Source of the DNA: Streptomyces sp. NBC_00510
Lineage (GTDB): Bacteria > Actinomycetota > Actinomycetes > Streptomycetales > Streptomycetaceae
NCBI GenBank assembly: GCA_036013505.1
Contig: CP107851.1
Coordinates: forward strand, 3,543,501-3,607,500
Length of the DNA stretch: 64,000 nucleotides
Reading direction: 5' to 3'
Shown: in pieces, positions 44,742 through 52,398 of the stretch
Position numbering within the stretch: the first letter of the stretch is position 1
Layout of the letters: each line of letters begins with the position of its first letter
The notes under the pieces: generated by a model
What the model was told of the DNA's origin: nothing
The model's database searches: none
The model's input: only the letters and a program-made list of their open reading frames with translations
Translations under genes and position numbers: made by a program

Positions 44742-45695
44742 TCAGGTGGTCATGACGACGTTCGCGAGGTCCTGGCCGGCCGCGAAACGGCGGAGTTGCT
44801 CGCGGAGCAGCCGCTTGGCCCTGGGCAGGAACGCGGAGGTGCTGCCGCCGACGTGCGGGCTGACCAGGAGGCCCGGGGCGTGCCACAGCGGGTGCCCCGG
44901 AGGCAGCGGCTCGGGATCGGTGACATCGAGTGCCGCCTGGAGGCGGCCGGCCTCCAGCTCCCCGAGGAGCGCCTTGGTGTCCACCACGGGTCCGCGGGCG
45001 ACGTTCACCAGCAGGGCCCCGTCCTTCATCCCGGCCAGGAACCGCGCGTCGGCCAGATGGCGGGTGTCCGCGGTGAGCGGGGTCGACAGGACGACCACGT
45101 CCGCCTCCGGCAGCAGCCGCGGCAGGTCCCCCAGGGCGTGCACGGGGCCGCGCGGAGAGCGCCGGGACAACCGCGCGACCCGGGTGACGTGGCATTCGAA
45201 GGGGGTGAGCCGGTCCTCGATGGCCGCGCCGATCGCTCCGTAGCCGACGATGAGCACGTGCTTGTCGGCGAGCGCCGGGTAGAAGCCGGCGTGCCATTCC
45301 TCGGCGTCCTGGCCGCGTACGAAGCGGGGGATGCCGCGCAGGGCCGCAAGGGTGAGGGTGACGGCCAGCTCGGCGGTGCTGGCCTCGTGCACCCCGCGGG
45401 CGTTGCACAGCCGCACACCCGGCGGGAGCTGCCGGAGGTAGGGCAGGACGTGGTCGACACCCGCGCTGAGGGTCTGCACCACGCCGACCCCGGACATGCG
45501 GGGCAGCGGGCGGCCGGCGACCTCGGGGCCCTTCATGTAGGGCACCACGTAGAACGCGGCGTCGGCCGGGTCGGCCGGGAACTCCTCGGCACCGTCCCAG
45601 AAGAGGTAGTCGAGCTCTGCGGGGAGCCCTTCGACGTCCGCTGCGGGGATCGGGAGCCAGACCGTGGGGCGGTGGTTCCGGGTGATGTCAGCCAT
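44742..45695 (-). CDS. D-2-hydroxyacid dehydrogenase (NAD-binding)
   Basis: 317 residues from ATG 45695. Formate/glycerate dehydrogenase fold: SAGVDHVLPYL and NARGVHEASTAELAVTLTLAALRGIPRF lead into the Rossmann motif VLIVGYGAIGAAIEDRL, with the catalytic Arg in VNVARGPVVDT, Glu in DVTDPEPLPPGHPLW and His in VSPHVGGST. The substrate is not predictable; relatives act on hydroxypyruvate, glyoxylate or phosphoglycerate. Only 56 bases separate it from the divergent aldo/keto reductase. Confidence 0.9.
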   Translation of the reverse strand: MADITRNHRPTVWLPIPAADVEGLPAELDYLFWDGAEEFPADPADAAFYVVPYMKGPEVAGRPLPRMSGVGVVQTLSAGVDHVLPYLRQLPPGVRLCNARGVHEASTAELAVTLTLAALRGIPRFVRGQDAEEWHAGFYPALADKHVLIVGYGAIGAAIEDRLTPFECHVTRVARLSRRSPRGPVHALGDLPRLLPEADVVVLSTPLTADTRHLADARFLAGMKDGALLVNVARGPVVDTKALLGELEAGRLQAALDVTDPEPLPPGHPLWHAPGLLVSPHVGGSTSAFLPRAKRLLREQLRRFAAGQDLANVVMTT

Positions 45696-45751
45696 GGTCA
45701 GGAGGCTATGGCACAGTGGGGCGGCGCGAGAGGTCAGCGGAGGTCAGCCAG

Positions 45752-46744
45752 GTGGAGTGCAGGACGGTCGGATCGGCGGCTCTGGAGGTGGGCGCCGTCG
45801 GCCTGGGATGCATGCCGATGAGCTGGGCGTACACGGCGTCCCGGCAGGACGGCGAATCGTCACTGCGGGCCGTGCACGCGGCGGTCGACCACGGCACGAC
45901 GCTGCTGGACACCGCCGACATGTACGGGCCGTTCACCAACGAGCTGCTGCTGGGGCGGGTGCTGAGGGAACGTCGCCGGGAGGTCTTCGTCTCCACCAAG
46001 TGCGGACTGCTCGTCGGTGAGCAGCACCTGGTGGCCAACGGCCGTCCCTCGTACGTGAAGCGGGCCTGCGACGCGTCGCTGCGGCGGCTGCAGACGGACG
46101 TGATCGACCTCTACCAGTTGCACCGGGCCGATCCGGAGGTCCCCGTCGAGGAGACGTGGGGCGCGATGGCGGAGCTGGTCGCGGCCGGCAAGGTGCGCGC
46201 GCTGGGGTGGTGCGCGGTGGGCGCGCGGGCGGCCCGGCGCCCGGGTGCGGGCATATACGACGAGACACTGCGGCAGTTGCGCCGCGCCCAGCAGGTCTTC
46301 CCGGTCAGCTGCGTGCAGGCCGAGCTGTCGGTGTGGTCGCCCGAGGCGCTGGCGCAGCTGCTGCCCTGGTGCACGCAGCGAGGGGTCGGGTTCATGGCCG
46401 CGATGCCGCTCGGCAACGGCTTCCTGACGGGCACGCTCACCCCCGGACAGGGCTTCGAGCCGGACGACGTACGGGCCCGCCATCCCCGGTTCACGGCCGA
46501 GATGATGGCCGCCAACCAGCCGATCGTCGCGGGACTGCGCCGGGTCGCCGAGGTGCACGGCGCGACGCCCGCGCAGGTCGCGCTGGCCTGGGTGCTGGCC
46601 CAGGGACCGCAGGTCGTGCCGATCCCCGGCGCGAAGCGGGAGCGGTGGACGGTGGAGAACGCCGGCGCCGCGGAACTACGTCTGTCCGACGAGGACTTCG
46701 CGGAGATCGCGGCGCTGCCGCCGGCGCGGGGCTCCTGGGACTGA
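45752..46744 (+). CDS. Aldo/keto reductase
   Basis: 330 residues from GTG 45752, chosen because GGAGG lies eight bases upstream; GTG 45716 is also in frame. NADPH-dependent TIM-barrel oxidoreductase. The catalytic tetrad appears as Asp and Tyr in LLDTADMYGP, Lys in VFVSTKCG and His in DLYQLHRADP. The cofactor-binding end is PIPGAKRERWTVENAGAAEL. The group with VGLGCMPMSW resembles YghZ/Tas-like reductases of unknown natural substrate. Confidence 0.92.
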   Translation: MECRTVGSAALEVGAVGLGCMPMSWAYTASRQDGESSLRAVHAAVDHGTTLLDTADMYGPFTNELLLGRVLRERRREVFVSTKCGLLVGEQHLVANGRPSYVKRACDASLRRLQTDVIDLYQLHRADPEVPVEETWGAMAELVAAGKVRALGWCAVGARAARRPGAGIYDETLRQLRRAQQVFPVSCVQAELSVWSPEALAQLLPWCTQRGVGFMAAMPLGNGFLTGTLTPGQGFEPDDVRARHPRFTAEMMAANQPIVAGLRRVAEVHGATPAQVALAWVLAQGPQVVPIPGAKRERWTVENAGAAELRLSDEDFAEIAALPPARGSWD

Positions 46745-46904
46745 GGTCGCCACCGGGACCACCGGGGCCGGAAGGACCCGAGGGACCGGCGGGGAGGGCG
46801 ACGGGAAATCCACGGCATGCGACGGGAACCGCGAACGGCCGGGCGGTGTAGTGAGGGATGTGATGTTCTTGGAGTCCGAGCCGGAGAACCCCCGGGAGGG
46901 AAGC

Positions 46905-48068
46905 GTGCGACGCCGTGCCGCCGTCGTGACCGCCGCGCTGGCCGGTGCCGCGCTGCTCGCCACCGGATGCTCCTCGGACGGTGGCTCCGCCCAGGCACCC
47001 CCGGGCTCCGCCTCCGCCTCCGCCGGTTCGTCGGCACCGGCCTCCGGGGGCGGCGACGAACCCTCGGCGCCGGCGAAGGGCACGGCCGAGGTGACCGGCA
47101 CCGTCGCGACCGGGCTCACCACCCCGTGGGGTGTGGCCGTGCTGGCCGAGGGCGATCTGCTGGTGGCCTCCCGGGACACCGGCCGGGTCGTCCGGGTGGC
47201 CGCCGACAGCGGCCGCACGACGCAGGTCGGCACGGTGCCCGGGGTCTCCTCGGGCGGCGAGGGCGGCCTCCTGGGGCTCGCCGTCTCGCGGGACTTCGCG
47301 ACCGACCACCTGGTGTACGCCTACTTCACCACCGCCTCGGACAACCGCATCGCGCGCATGCTCTACGACCCGGCGAAGCCGGCCGGGGAGCAGCTGGGCG
47401 CCCCGGACACGATCCTGCGCGGCATCCCGCACGGCGCCATCCACAACGGCGGGCGGATCGCCTTCGGCCCCGACGGCATGCTCTACGCGGGCACGGGCGA
47501 GAGCGGCGACCGGGGCCTGGCGCAGGACAAGAAGTCCCTGGGCGGCAAGATCCTGCGGATGACCCCCGACGGCGAGCCGGCGCACGGCAATCCCGAGGCG
47601 GACTCCGTCGTCTACTCCTACGGGCACCGCAATGTGCAGGGCCTGGCCTGGGACGGCCAGGGGCGGCTGTGGGCCGCGGAGTTCGGGCAGGACACCTGGG
47701 ACGAGCTGAATCTGATCGAGCCGGGGAAGAACTACGGCTGGCCGGTCGTGGAGGGCCTCGCCCATCGCGACGGCTACGCGGACGCGATCGCGCAGTGGCG
47801 CACCGACGACGCCTCGCCCAGCGGCATCGCCTACGCGGACGGCTCGATCTGGATGGCCTCGCTGCGCGGCGCCCGCCTGTGGCGGATCCCGCTGGCCGGT
47901 ACGAAGGCCGCGGCCGACCCGCAGGCGTTCTTCGTCGGGGAGTACGGCCGGCTGCGCACCGTCGTCGCCGATCCGGACGGGGGTCTGCTGCTGACCACCA
48001 GCAACACCGACGGCCGCGGCGATCCCCGCAAGGGCGACGACCGGATCCTGCGGCTGCGGGTGAGCTGA
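46905..48068 (+). CDS. PQQ-dependent sugar dehydrogenase-like lipoprotein
   Basis: 387 residues from GTG 46905 with GGGAGGG upstream (ATG 46863 and GTG 46851 are in frame but poorer). A lipoprotein signal peptide ends in LLATGC, so the protein is exported and lipid-anchored, followed by a Gly/Ser/Ala-rich linker. The rest is a six-bladed propeller like soluble glucose dehydrogenase or Hedgehog-interacting aldose dehydrogenase: TGLTTPWGVAVLAEGDLLVASRD, GGEGGLLGLAVSRDF, HNGGRIAFGPDGMLYAGTGE, YSYGHRNVQGLAWDGQGRLWAAEFGQDTWDELNLIEPGKNYGWP. Probably oxidises sugars outside the membrane using PQQ. Confidence 0.9.
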   Translation: MRRRAAVVTAALAGAALLATGCSSDGGSAQAPPGSASASAGSSAPASGGGDEPSAPAKGTAEVTGTVATGLTTPWGVAVLAEGDLLVASRDTGRVVRVAADSGRTTQVGTVPGVSSGGEGGLLGLAVSRDFATDHLVYAYFTTASDNRIARMLYDPAKPAGEQLGAPDTILRGIPHGAIHNGGRIAFGPDGMLYAGTGESGDRGLAQDKKSLGGKILRMTPDGEPAHGNPEADSVVYSYGHRNVQGLAWDGQGRLWAAEFGQDTWDELNLIEPGKNYGWPVVEGLAHRDGYADAIAQWRTDDASPSGIAYADGSIWMASLRGARLWRIPLAGTKAAADPQAFFVGEYGRLRTVVADPDGGLLLTTSNTDGRGDPRKGDDRILRLRVS

Positions 48069-48091
48069 CCCACGACACCTTGGGGGGTGCG

Positions 48092-48262
48092 ATGTTCAAC
48101 GCGCTGGACGAGCTGTTCGCGCCGGGCCGCAGGCACGCCGAGGACGAGCGCAACCGCCTGGAGCTGGTGCGCGACGAGGAGGGCGACGCGGATCCGGGCC
48201 GGGGCCCCGTCGACCTGGACTCGGGCACCGTGCTGATACGTCCGCCGCGGGCCGGCGGCTAG
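48092..48262 (+). CDS. DUF6191 family small protein
   Basis: 56 residues from ATG 48092, 23 bases after the lipoprotein gene. It has the compact MFNALDELFAPGRRHAEDERNRLELVRDEEGDADPG layout of a small actinobacterial family (DUF6191) and ends in a short beta-like DLDSGTVLIRPP tail. No membrane segment or catalytic motif is present. Function is unknown; it may be co-transcribed with the lipoprotein gene. Confidence 0.75.
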   Translation: MFNALDELFAPGRRHAEDERNRLELVRDEEGDADPGRGPVDLDSGTVLIRPPRAGG

Positions 48263-48283
48263 CCGCCCACGAGCCGTCCGCCG

Positions 48284-48302
48284 ACCGGCCGCGGCGGCCG
48301 GT
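48284..48302. terminator. Hairpin between DUF6191 gene and LuxR regulator
   Basis: ACCGGCCG (48284-48291) and CGGCCGGT (48295-48302) pair perfectly over a 3-base loop between two convergent genes; it touches the last base before the LuxR stop codon. Confidence 0.65.
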
Positions 48303-51300
48303 TCAGCCCGGCTGCCCGGCGAACAGCCGCAGCCGGTGGGCGAGCGCGGCCGCCTCACCGCGGCCCGAGACACCGAGCTTGGCGAGGATGTTGGAGACGT
48401 GCACGCTCGCGGTCTTCGGCGAGATGAACAGCTCCTCGGCGATGCGGCGGTTGGTGTAGCCGGCGGCGACCCGGCGCAGCACCTCGCGCTCGCGCGCGGT
48501 CAGGCCGAAGGGCTCCGGTTCCCCGGCGGCTTCGGGCGCGGCGGCCTCCTCCGGTTCCTCCAGCACCAGCCGGCCCCGCCGGGCGAGCAGCCGGACGGCG
48601 TCGCGCAGCGGGACGGCCCCCAGGGAGTCGGCGACCTCGCACGCCCCGCGCAGCTGGGCGGCCGCGCGGTCACGGGCGCCTGGATCGTGCCGGGCGAGCA
48701 GGGCCTCGGCGTGCCGGAGCCGTACCAGGGCGAGCGGGTACGGGCGGTCGAGGGCGGCGAAGGCCTCCTCCGCGGCGGCCCAGGGCCCGGGGTCGGTGCT
48801 CCCGTCGGCGCGCAGCAGTTCGGCCTCGACCAGCAGGGCGTGGGCGGCCCACACCGGGGACAGCCGGGGCAGCCGGCCCGCCGCCTTGCGGATGAGGGCG
48901 AGCATCTCGGGGCGGCCGGCCTCCGCGCCGGGCAGCCCCAGCGCGTCCGCCTCCACGGCGGCTGCGGTGTGCAGCATGGGCCAGACGTAGCGGTGGAACG
49001 CGGACGGGAACCCCGCCTCCAAAGCGGCGCGCACCGCGGCCCGCGCCTCCAGGAAGCGTCCGCGCCCGGCGGCGACGGCGATGGTCAGATGACGCAGCGG
49101 CAGGGTGTTCTGCGGCTGGTGGTCCCGGGGGCCCAGATGGTCCCGGGCGGCGGCGACCTCGGCCTCGGCGCGGTCGTACTCCCCGCGCAGCACGGCGAGA
49201 TGGGCCAGCAGCGTCGCGGCCCAGCCGAGGTACAGGGCGTGGTTGGTGTTCTCCCGGCCGCGGACGGCGACCTCGGCCGCCTCGTCCCAGCGCCCGAGGG
49301 CGAGCAGGGACTCGGCCTGGTTGGCGGAGGCGAAGGTGGCGCCGTCGCGCAGCCCGTGGCGGGTGGCGCCCTCCACTCCCCGGCGGGCCACCGCGATCGC
49401 CTCCTCCGAGCGGCCCACGGCCTCCAGCAGGGCGGCGAGGTTGGCGTCGGCGTTCACCGTGAGGTTGCCGTACCGGGCGGCGGCGGCCCGTTCGCGGGCG
49501 GCCTCCAGCTCGGCGATGCCGGCGTCGGCGTCACCGGTGTCGGCGAGCAGGATGCCCAGGGTGACCCGGGCGTGGAGCTCCGTCTCCTCGGCACCGACGA
49601 GCCGGGCCAGTTCGATGGCGCGCTCCGCCGTGGTGATGCCGTCCGGCCCCGGGTCGTGCATCATCGCCCACCCGCCCACGCTCTCCAGCACCTCGGCGTG
49701 GACCGGGGACGGCGGCAGCCCGCGGACGAGTTCCTGGGCCTCGGCGATCTCCGCCCAGCCGTCGCCGCGGCCCATCGCGACCATCAGCCGCGAGCGCTGG
49801 ATCCAGAACCAGGCGGCGCGCAGCGGGTCGCCGGAACGCTCCAGCAGGCGCAGCGCCCGCTTGGTGACCTCGTAGGCGCCCTCGCGGTCGGCGCTGAGGC
49901 GTGCGGCCACGGTCGTCTCGGCGAGCAGGTCCATGTACTGCAGGGGCTTGCTGCCCGGGTCGCAGCCGCAAGGAGGGAACACCTCGACGTAGTCGACGGG
50001 CCGCAGTTCCTCGCGGACCTCTCCGGGGGTGTCGTCCCACAGCTCCAGGGCGCGTTCGAGCAGCCGGTGCTGTTCGGCGTAGGCGTGCCGGCGCCGCGCC
50101 TCGACGGAGGCCCGCAGCACGGCGGGCAGCGCCTTGGCGGGCTCGTGGGCGTGGTACCAGTAACTGGCCAGCCGGGCCGGGAGTTCGTCGGCGGGCACCA
50201 GCCCGGGGTCGGCCTCCAGGGCCTGCGCGTAACGGCGGTTGATACGGCTGCGCTCCCCGGGCAGCAGATCGTCGCCGACGGCCTCACGGACCAGCGAGTG
50301 CCGGAAGCGGTAGCCGTCGCCGTCGTCGGTGGGGAGCAGGATCTTGGCGCCCACGGCGGAGCGCAGGGCTTCGATGAGTTCGTCCTCACCGAGCCCCGCG
50401 ACGGCCTCCAGCAGCCGGTACTCGACGGCGGAGCCGCCCTCGGCGACGACGCGGGCGACGCGCTGCGCGGTCTCGGGCAGTGTCTCGACCCGGACGAGCA
50501 GCAGGTCGCGCAGGCTGTCGCTGAGGCCGGTGCGGCAGCCCTGGGTGATGCTGCAGGCGAGTTCCTCGACGAAGAAGGGGTTGCCGTCGGAACGGCCGAA
50601 GACCCGGTCGACCATGCTCGGGGAGGGCTCGGAGTCGAGGATGCCGGCCACCTGGGCGCGGACCTCGCCGCGGTTGAACCGGGACAGCTCCAGGCGCACC
50701 ACGGAACGCATCCGGTCGAGCTCGGCGAGGAAGGGCCGCAGCGGGTGGCGGCGGTGGATGTCGTCGGAGCGGTAGGTGGCCAGGACGACGAGCCGGCCGC
50801 GGGAGAGCGAGCGCAGCAGGTAGCCGAGGAGTTCGCGGGTCGAGCGGTCGGCCCAGTGCAGGTCCTCGAGGGCGACGACGAGCGTGCGCTCCTCCGACAG
50901 CCGTTCCAGCAGCCGCGAGGTGAGCTCGAAGAGCCGGGCGCGGCCGTGCTCGTCGCGCTGGTCGGCGAGGGGGTCGGGGCCGTCCGTCCCGCCCAGGCCG
51001 GGCAGCAGGCGGGCGAGTTCGCCCTCGCTGCCGGCGGCCGCGGCGACCAGTTCGTCGCCGAACCTGCGGTGCAGGGCGCGCAGGATCGTCGCGACGGGGG
51101 CGAACGGCAGTCCGTCCGCGCCGATCTCCACGCAGGCGCCGACGGCGGTCACGGTCCCCGGCCCGTCCTGCGCCGCGGCGAGGAACTCCTCGACGAGCCG
51201 GGTCTTGCCGACGCCGGCCTCGCCGCCGATCACCAACGCCTGCGGCTCGCCCGCATGAGCGCGGGCGAGCGCGGAGGTGAGGCGGGTCAGTTCGCGGGTG

Positions 51301-51404
51301 CGACCGACGAACACCGGGCTGACCGACAGGTTCTGCACGGTCCCGAGCATCGCACGGGGCCCTGACGGCGCGGTACCGGTTTGCACCGGCACCACGGTGC
51401 TCAT
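48303..51404 (-). CDS. Large ATP-binding LuxR (LAL) family regulator
   Basis: 1033 residues from ATG 51404, which overlaps the stop of the small gene upstream as ATGA. AAA/NACHT-type ATPase with Walker A GGEAGVGKTRLVEEF (about 60-74) and Walker B-like LVVALEDLHWADRSTRELL, then a long helical TPR-like middle, then a C-terminal LuxR helix-turn-helix: LTAREREVLRRVAAGYTNRRIAEELFISPKTASVHVSNILAKLGV. LAL proteins bind ATP and an inducer and activate transcription, often of secondary metabolite or sugar genes. The target here is not evident; the MMPL exporter nearby on the same strand is one candidate. Confidence 0.92.
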   Translation of the reverse strand: MSTVVPVQTGTAPSGPRAMLGTVQNLSVSPVFVGRTRELTRLTSALARAHAGEPQALVIGGEAGVGKTRLVEEFLAAAQDGPGTVTAVGACVEIGADGLPFAPVATILRALHRRFGDELVAAAAGSEGELARLLPGLGGTDGPDPLADQRDEHGRARLFELTSRLLERLSEERTLVVALEDLHWADRSTRELLGYLLRSLSRGRLVVLATYRSDDIHRRHPLRPFLAELDRMRSVVRLELSRFNRGEVRAQVAGILDSEPSPSMVDRVFGRSDGNPFFVEELACSITQGCRTGLSDSLRDLLLVRVETLPETAQRVARVVAEGGSAVEYRLLEAVAGLGEDELIEALRSAVGAKILLPTDDGDGYRFRHSLVREAVGDDLLPGERSRINRRYAQALEADPGLVPADELPARLASYWYHAHEPAKALPAVLRASVEARRRHAYAEQHRLLERALELWDDTPGEVREELRPVDYVEVFPPCGCDPGSKPLQYMDLLAETTVAARLSADREGAYEVTKRALRLLERSGDPLRAAWFWIQRSRLMVAMGRGDGWAEIAEAQELVRGLPPSPVHAEVLESVGGWAMMHDPGPDGITTAERAIELARLVGAEETELHARVTLGILLADTGDADAGIAELEAARERAAAARYGNLTVNADANLAALLEAVGRSEEAIAVARRGVEGATRHGLRDGATFASANQAESLLALGRWDEAAEVAVRGRENTNHALYLGWAATLLAHLAVLRGEYDRAEAEVAAARDHLGPRDHQPQNTLPLRHLTIAVAAGRGRFLEARAAVRAALEAGFPSAFHRYVWPMLHTAAAVEADALGLPGAEAGRPEMLALIRKAAGRLPRLSPVWAAHALLVEAELLRADGSTDPGPWAAAEEAFAALDRPYPLALVRLRHAEALLARHDPGARDRAAAQLRGACEVADSLGAVPLRDAVRLLARRGRLVLEEPEEAAAPEAAGEPEPFGLTAREREVLRRVAAGYTNRRIAEELFISPKTASVHVSNILAKLGVSGRGEAAALAHRLRLFAGQPG

Positions 51405-51613
51405 CCGGCGGCCCTCAGCCGCCGGGAGAGCCGGCCGGCCCTCCTTCCGTGCCGCCTTCCCTCGTCCTGGTCGGCGGCGGCCACGCGCCGGCCGCCTGCG
51501 GTGCGGGCGGCCTCGCGGGCGGCCTCGCGGGCCTGGTGCGCCAGGCGGTACTCGGTGGCCTCGCGCAGCAGTTGCTCCGTGCGTTCGCGGCCCAGCAGTT
51601 CGTGGGTGTACAT
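51401..51613 (-). CDS. Small basic protein upstream of LAL regulator
   Basis: 70 residues from ATG 51613, with GAGGAG seven bases upstream. Overlaps the regulator start by four bases (ATGA), so the two are probably translationally coupled. The sequence is one long charged helix (HELLGRERTEQLLREATEYRLAHQAREAAREAAR) followed by an Arg-rich tail. No family function is known to me; it may be a partner or a coupling ORF for the regulator. Confidence 0.75.
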   Translation of the reverse strand: MYTHELLGRERTEQLLREATEYRLAHQAREAAREAARTAGGRRVAAADQDEGRRHGRRAGRLSRRLRAAG

Positions 51614-51733
51614 CTCGTGCTCCTCGGGTTCGGGACCGATGTTCCGGAGTCGTTCTCCGTGCCATCAGCCTCGTCCCCAAGGGGGGTGGGGCACATCGGG
51701 CAACCGCCCAGGCTTCGGGGGTGAGGATGCCTT

Positions 51734-51778
51734 AGGCCGCGCGGCGGACCGCTCAGGTCCTCGGGGGCCGCGCGGCCT
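51734..51778 (-). terminator. Hairpin after the acidic membrane protein gene
   Basis: AGGCCGCGCGG (51734-51744) and CCGCGCGGCCT (51768-51778) pair perfectly over 11 bases with a 23-base loop, 15 bases beyond the membrane protein stop codon on the leftward strand. Confidence 0.6.
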
Positions 51779-51793
51779 GCCTCCTCAGAGGTC

Positions 51794-52381
51794 TCAGCCG
51801 CCGGACGAGACCGGGGCCTCGGCCACGCTCGGCAGCCCGCCGAAGAGGTCGAACCACGTCCCGAGCGCGACGCACAGCCCGAGCGCGCCGAGGGCGAGAC
51901 CGCCCCAGGCGACGGCGCGCACCCACGGTGTGGCGTTCCGTCCGGCGAGCAGCACCGCGCCGAGGACGACGAGGGCGATCAGCGCGCAGACGCCGTTGAC
52001 GGCGGCCGTGGTGTGCCAGGGGCCGCCGTATATCTGCTCGATCTGCTGGGCGGCGCTGCCGGAGGAGGTGTTGATCTGACCGACCAGCTGCCGCCGCTCG
52101 GCCAGGACGGTGCCCAGCCAGGTGCCGGTGAGGGACGCGAGGCCGAGGGCGGCGCCGACGACCGCCGCGGCGCCCGGCACGACCCCGGCGGGGCGGGGGG
52201 CGTCCGGCGTGTCAAGGGTGTCCGGCTCGTCGAGGTCGTCGGGCGTGTCAAGGTCGTCGGTCGCGTCGAGGGCCTGCGGCTCGTCGGGCGCGGGCGGTCC
52301 GGCGTCGGGCTCGGCCCGGTCGAGCTCGGCGTCCGCGGCGCGATCGTCGGCTGCCGCCCCGTGGGTCTTGGTGGTCTCCAT
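51794..52381 (-). CDS. Membrane protein with acidic repeat-rich N-terminus
   Basis: 195 residues from ATG 52381. The first 75 residues are acidic and low-complexity with DxxDTPD/DEPDTLDTPD repeats. Three hydrophobic segments follow (GVVPGAAAVVGAALGLASL, VNGVCALIALVVLGAVLLA and VAWGGLALGALGLCVALGTW), with a loop between the first two that may face outward (ERRQLVGQINTSSGSAAQQIEQIYG). No family is recognised. It lies 17 bases after the MMPL exporter on the same strand, so it is probably in the same operon. Confidence 0.8.
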   Translation of the reverse strand: METTKTHGAAADDRAADAELDRAEPDAGPPAPDEPQALDATDDLDTPDDLDEPDTLDTPDAPRPAGVVPGAAAVVGAALGLASLTGTWLGTVLAERRQLVGQINTSSGSAAQQIEQIYGGPWHTTAAVNGVCALIALVVLGAVLLAGRNATPWVRAVAWGGLALGALGLCVALGTWFDLFGGLPSVAEAPVSSGG

Positions 52382-52398
52382 GGGCGGCAACCGTACGG

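Noticed and set aside
48303..51680. Extended 1125-codon start for the LAL regulator
   Set aside because: The extension covers the small upstream gene in another frame and is Arg-rich without domain; ATG 51404 overlaps that gene's stop in the usual way.
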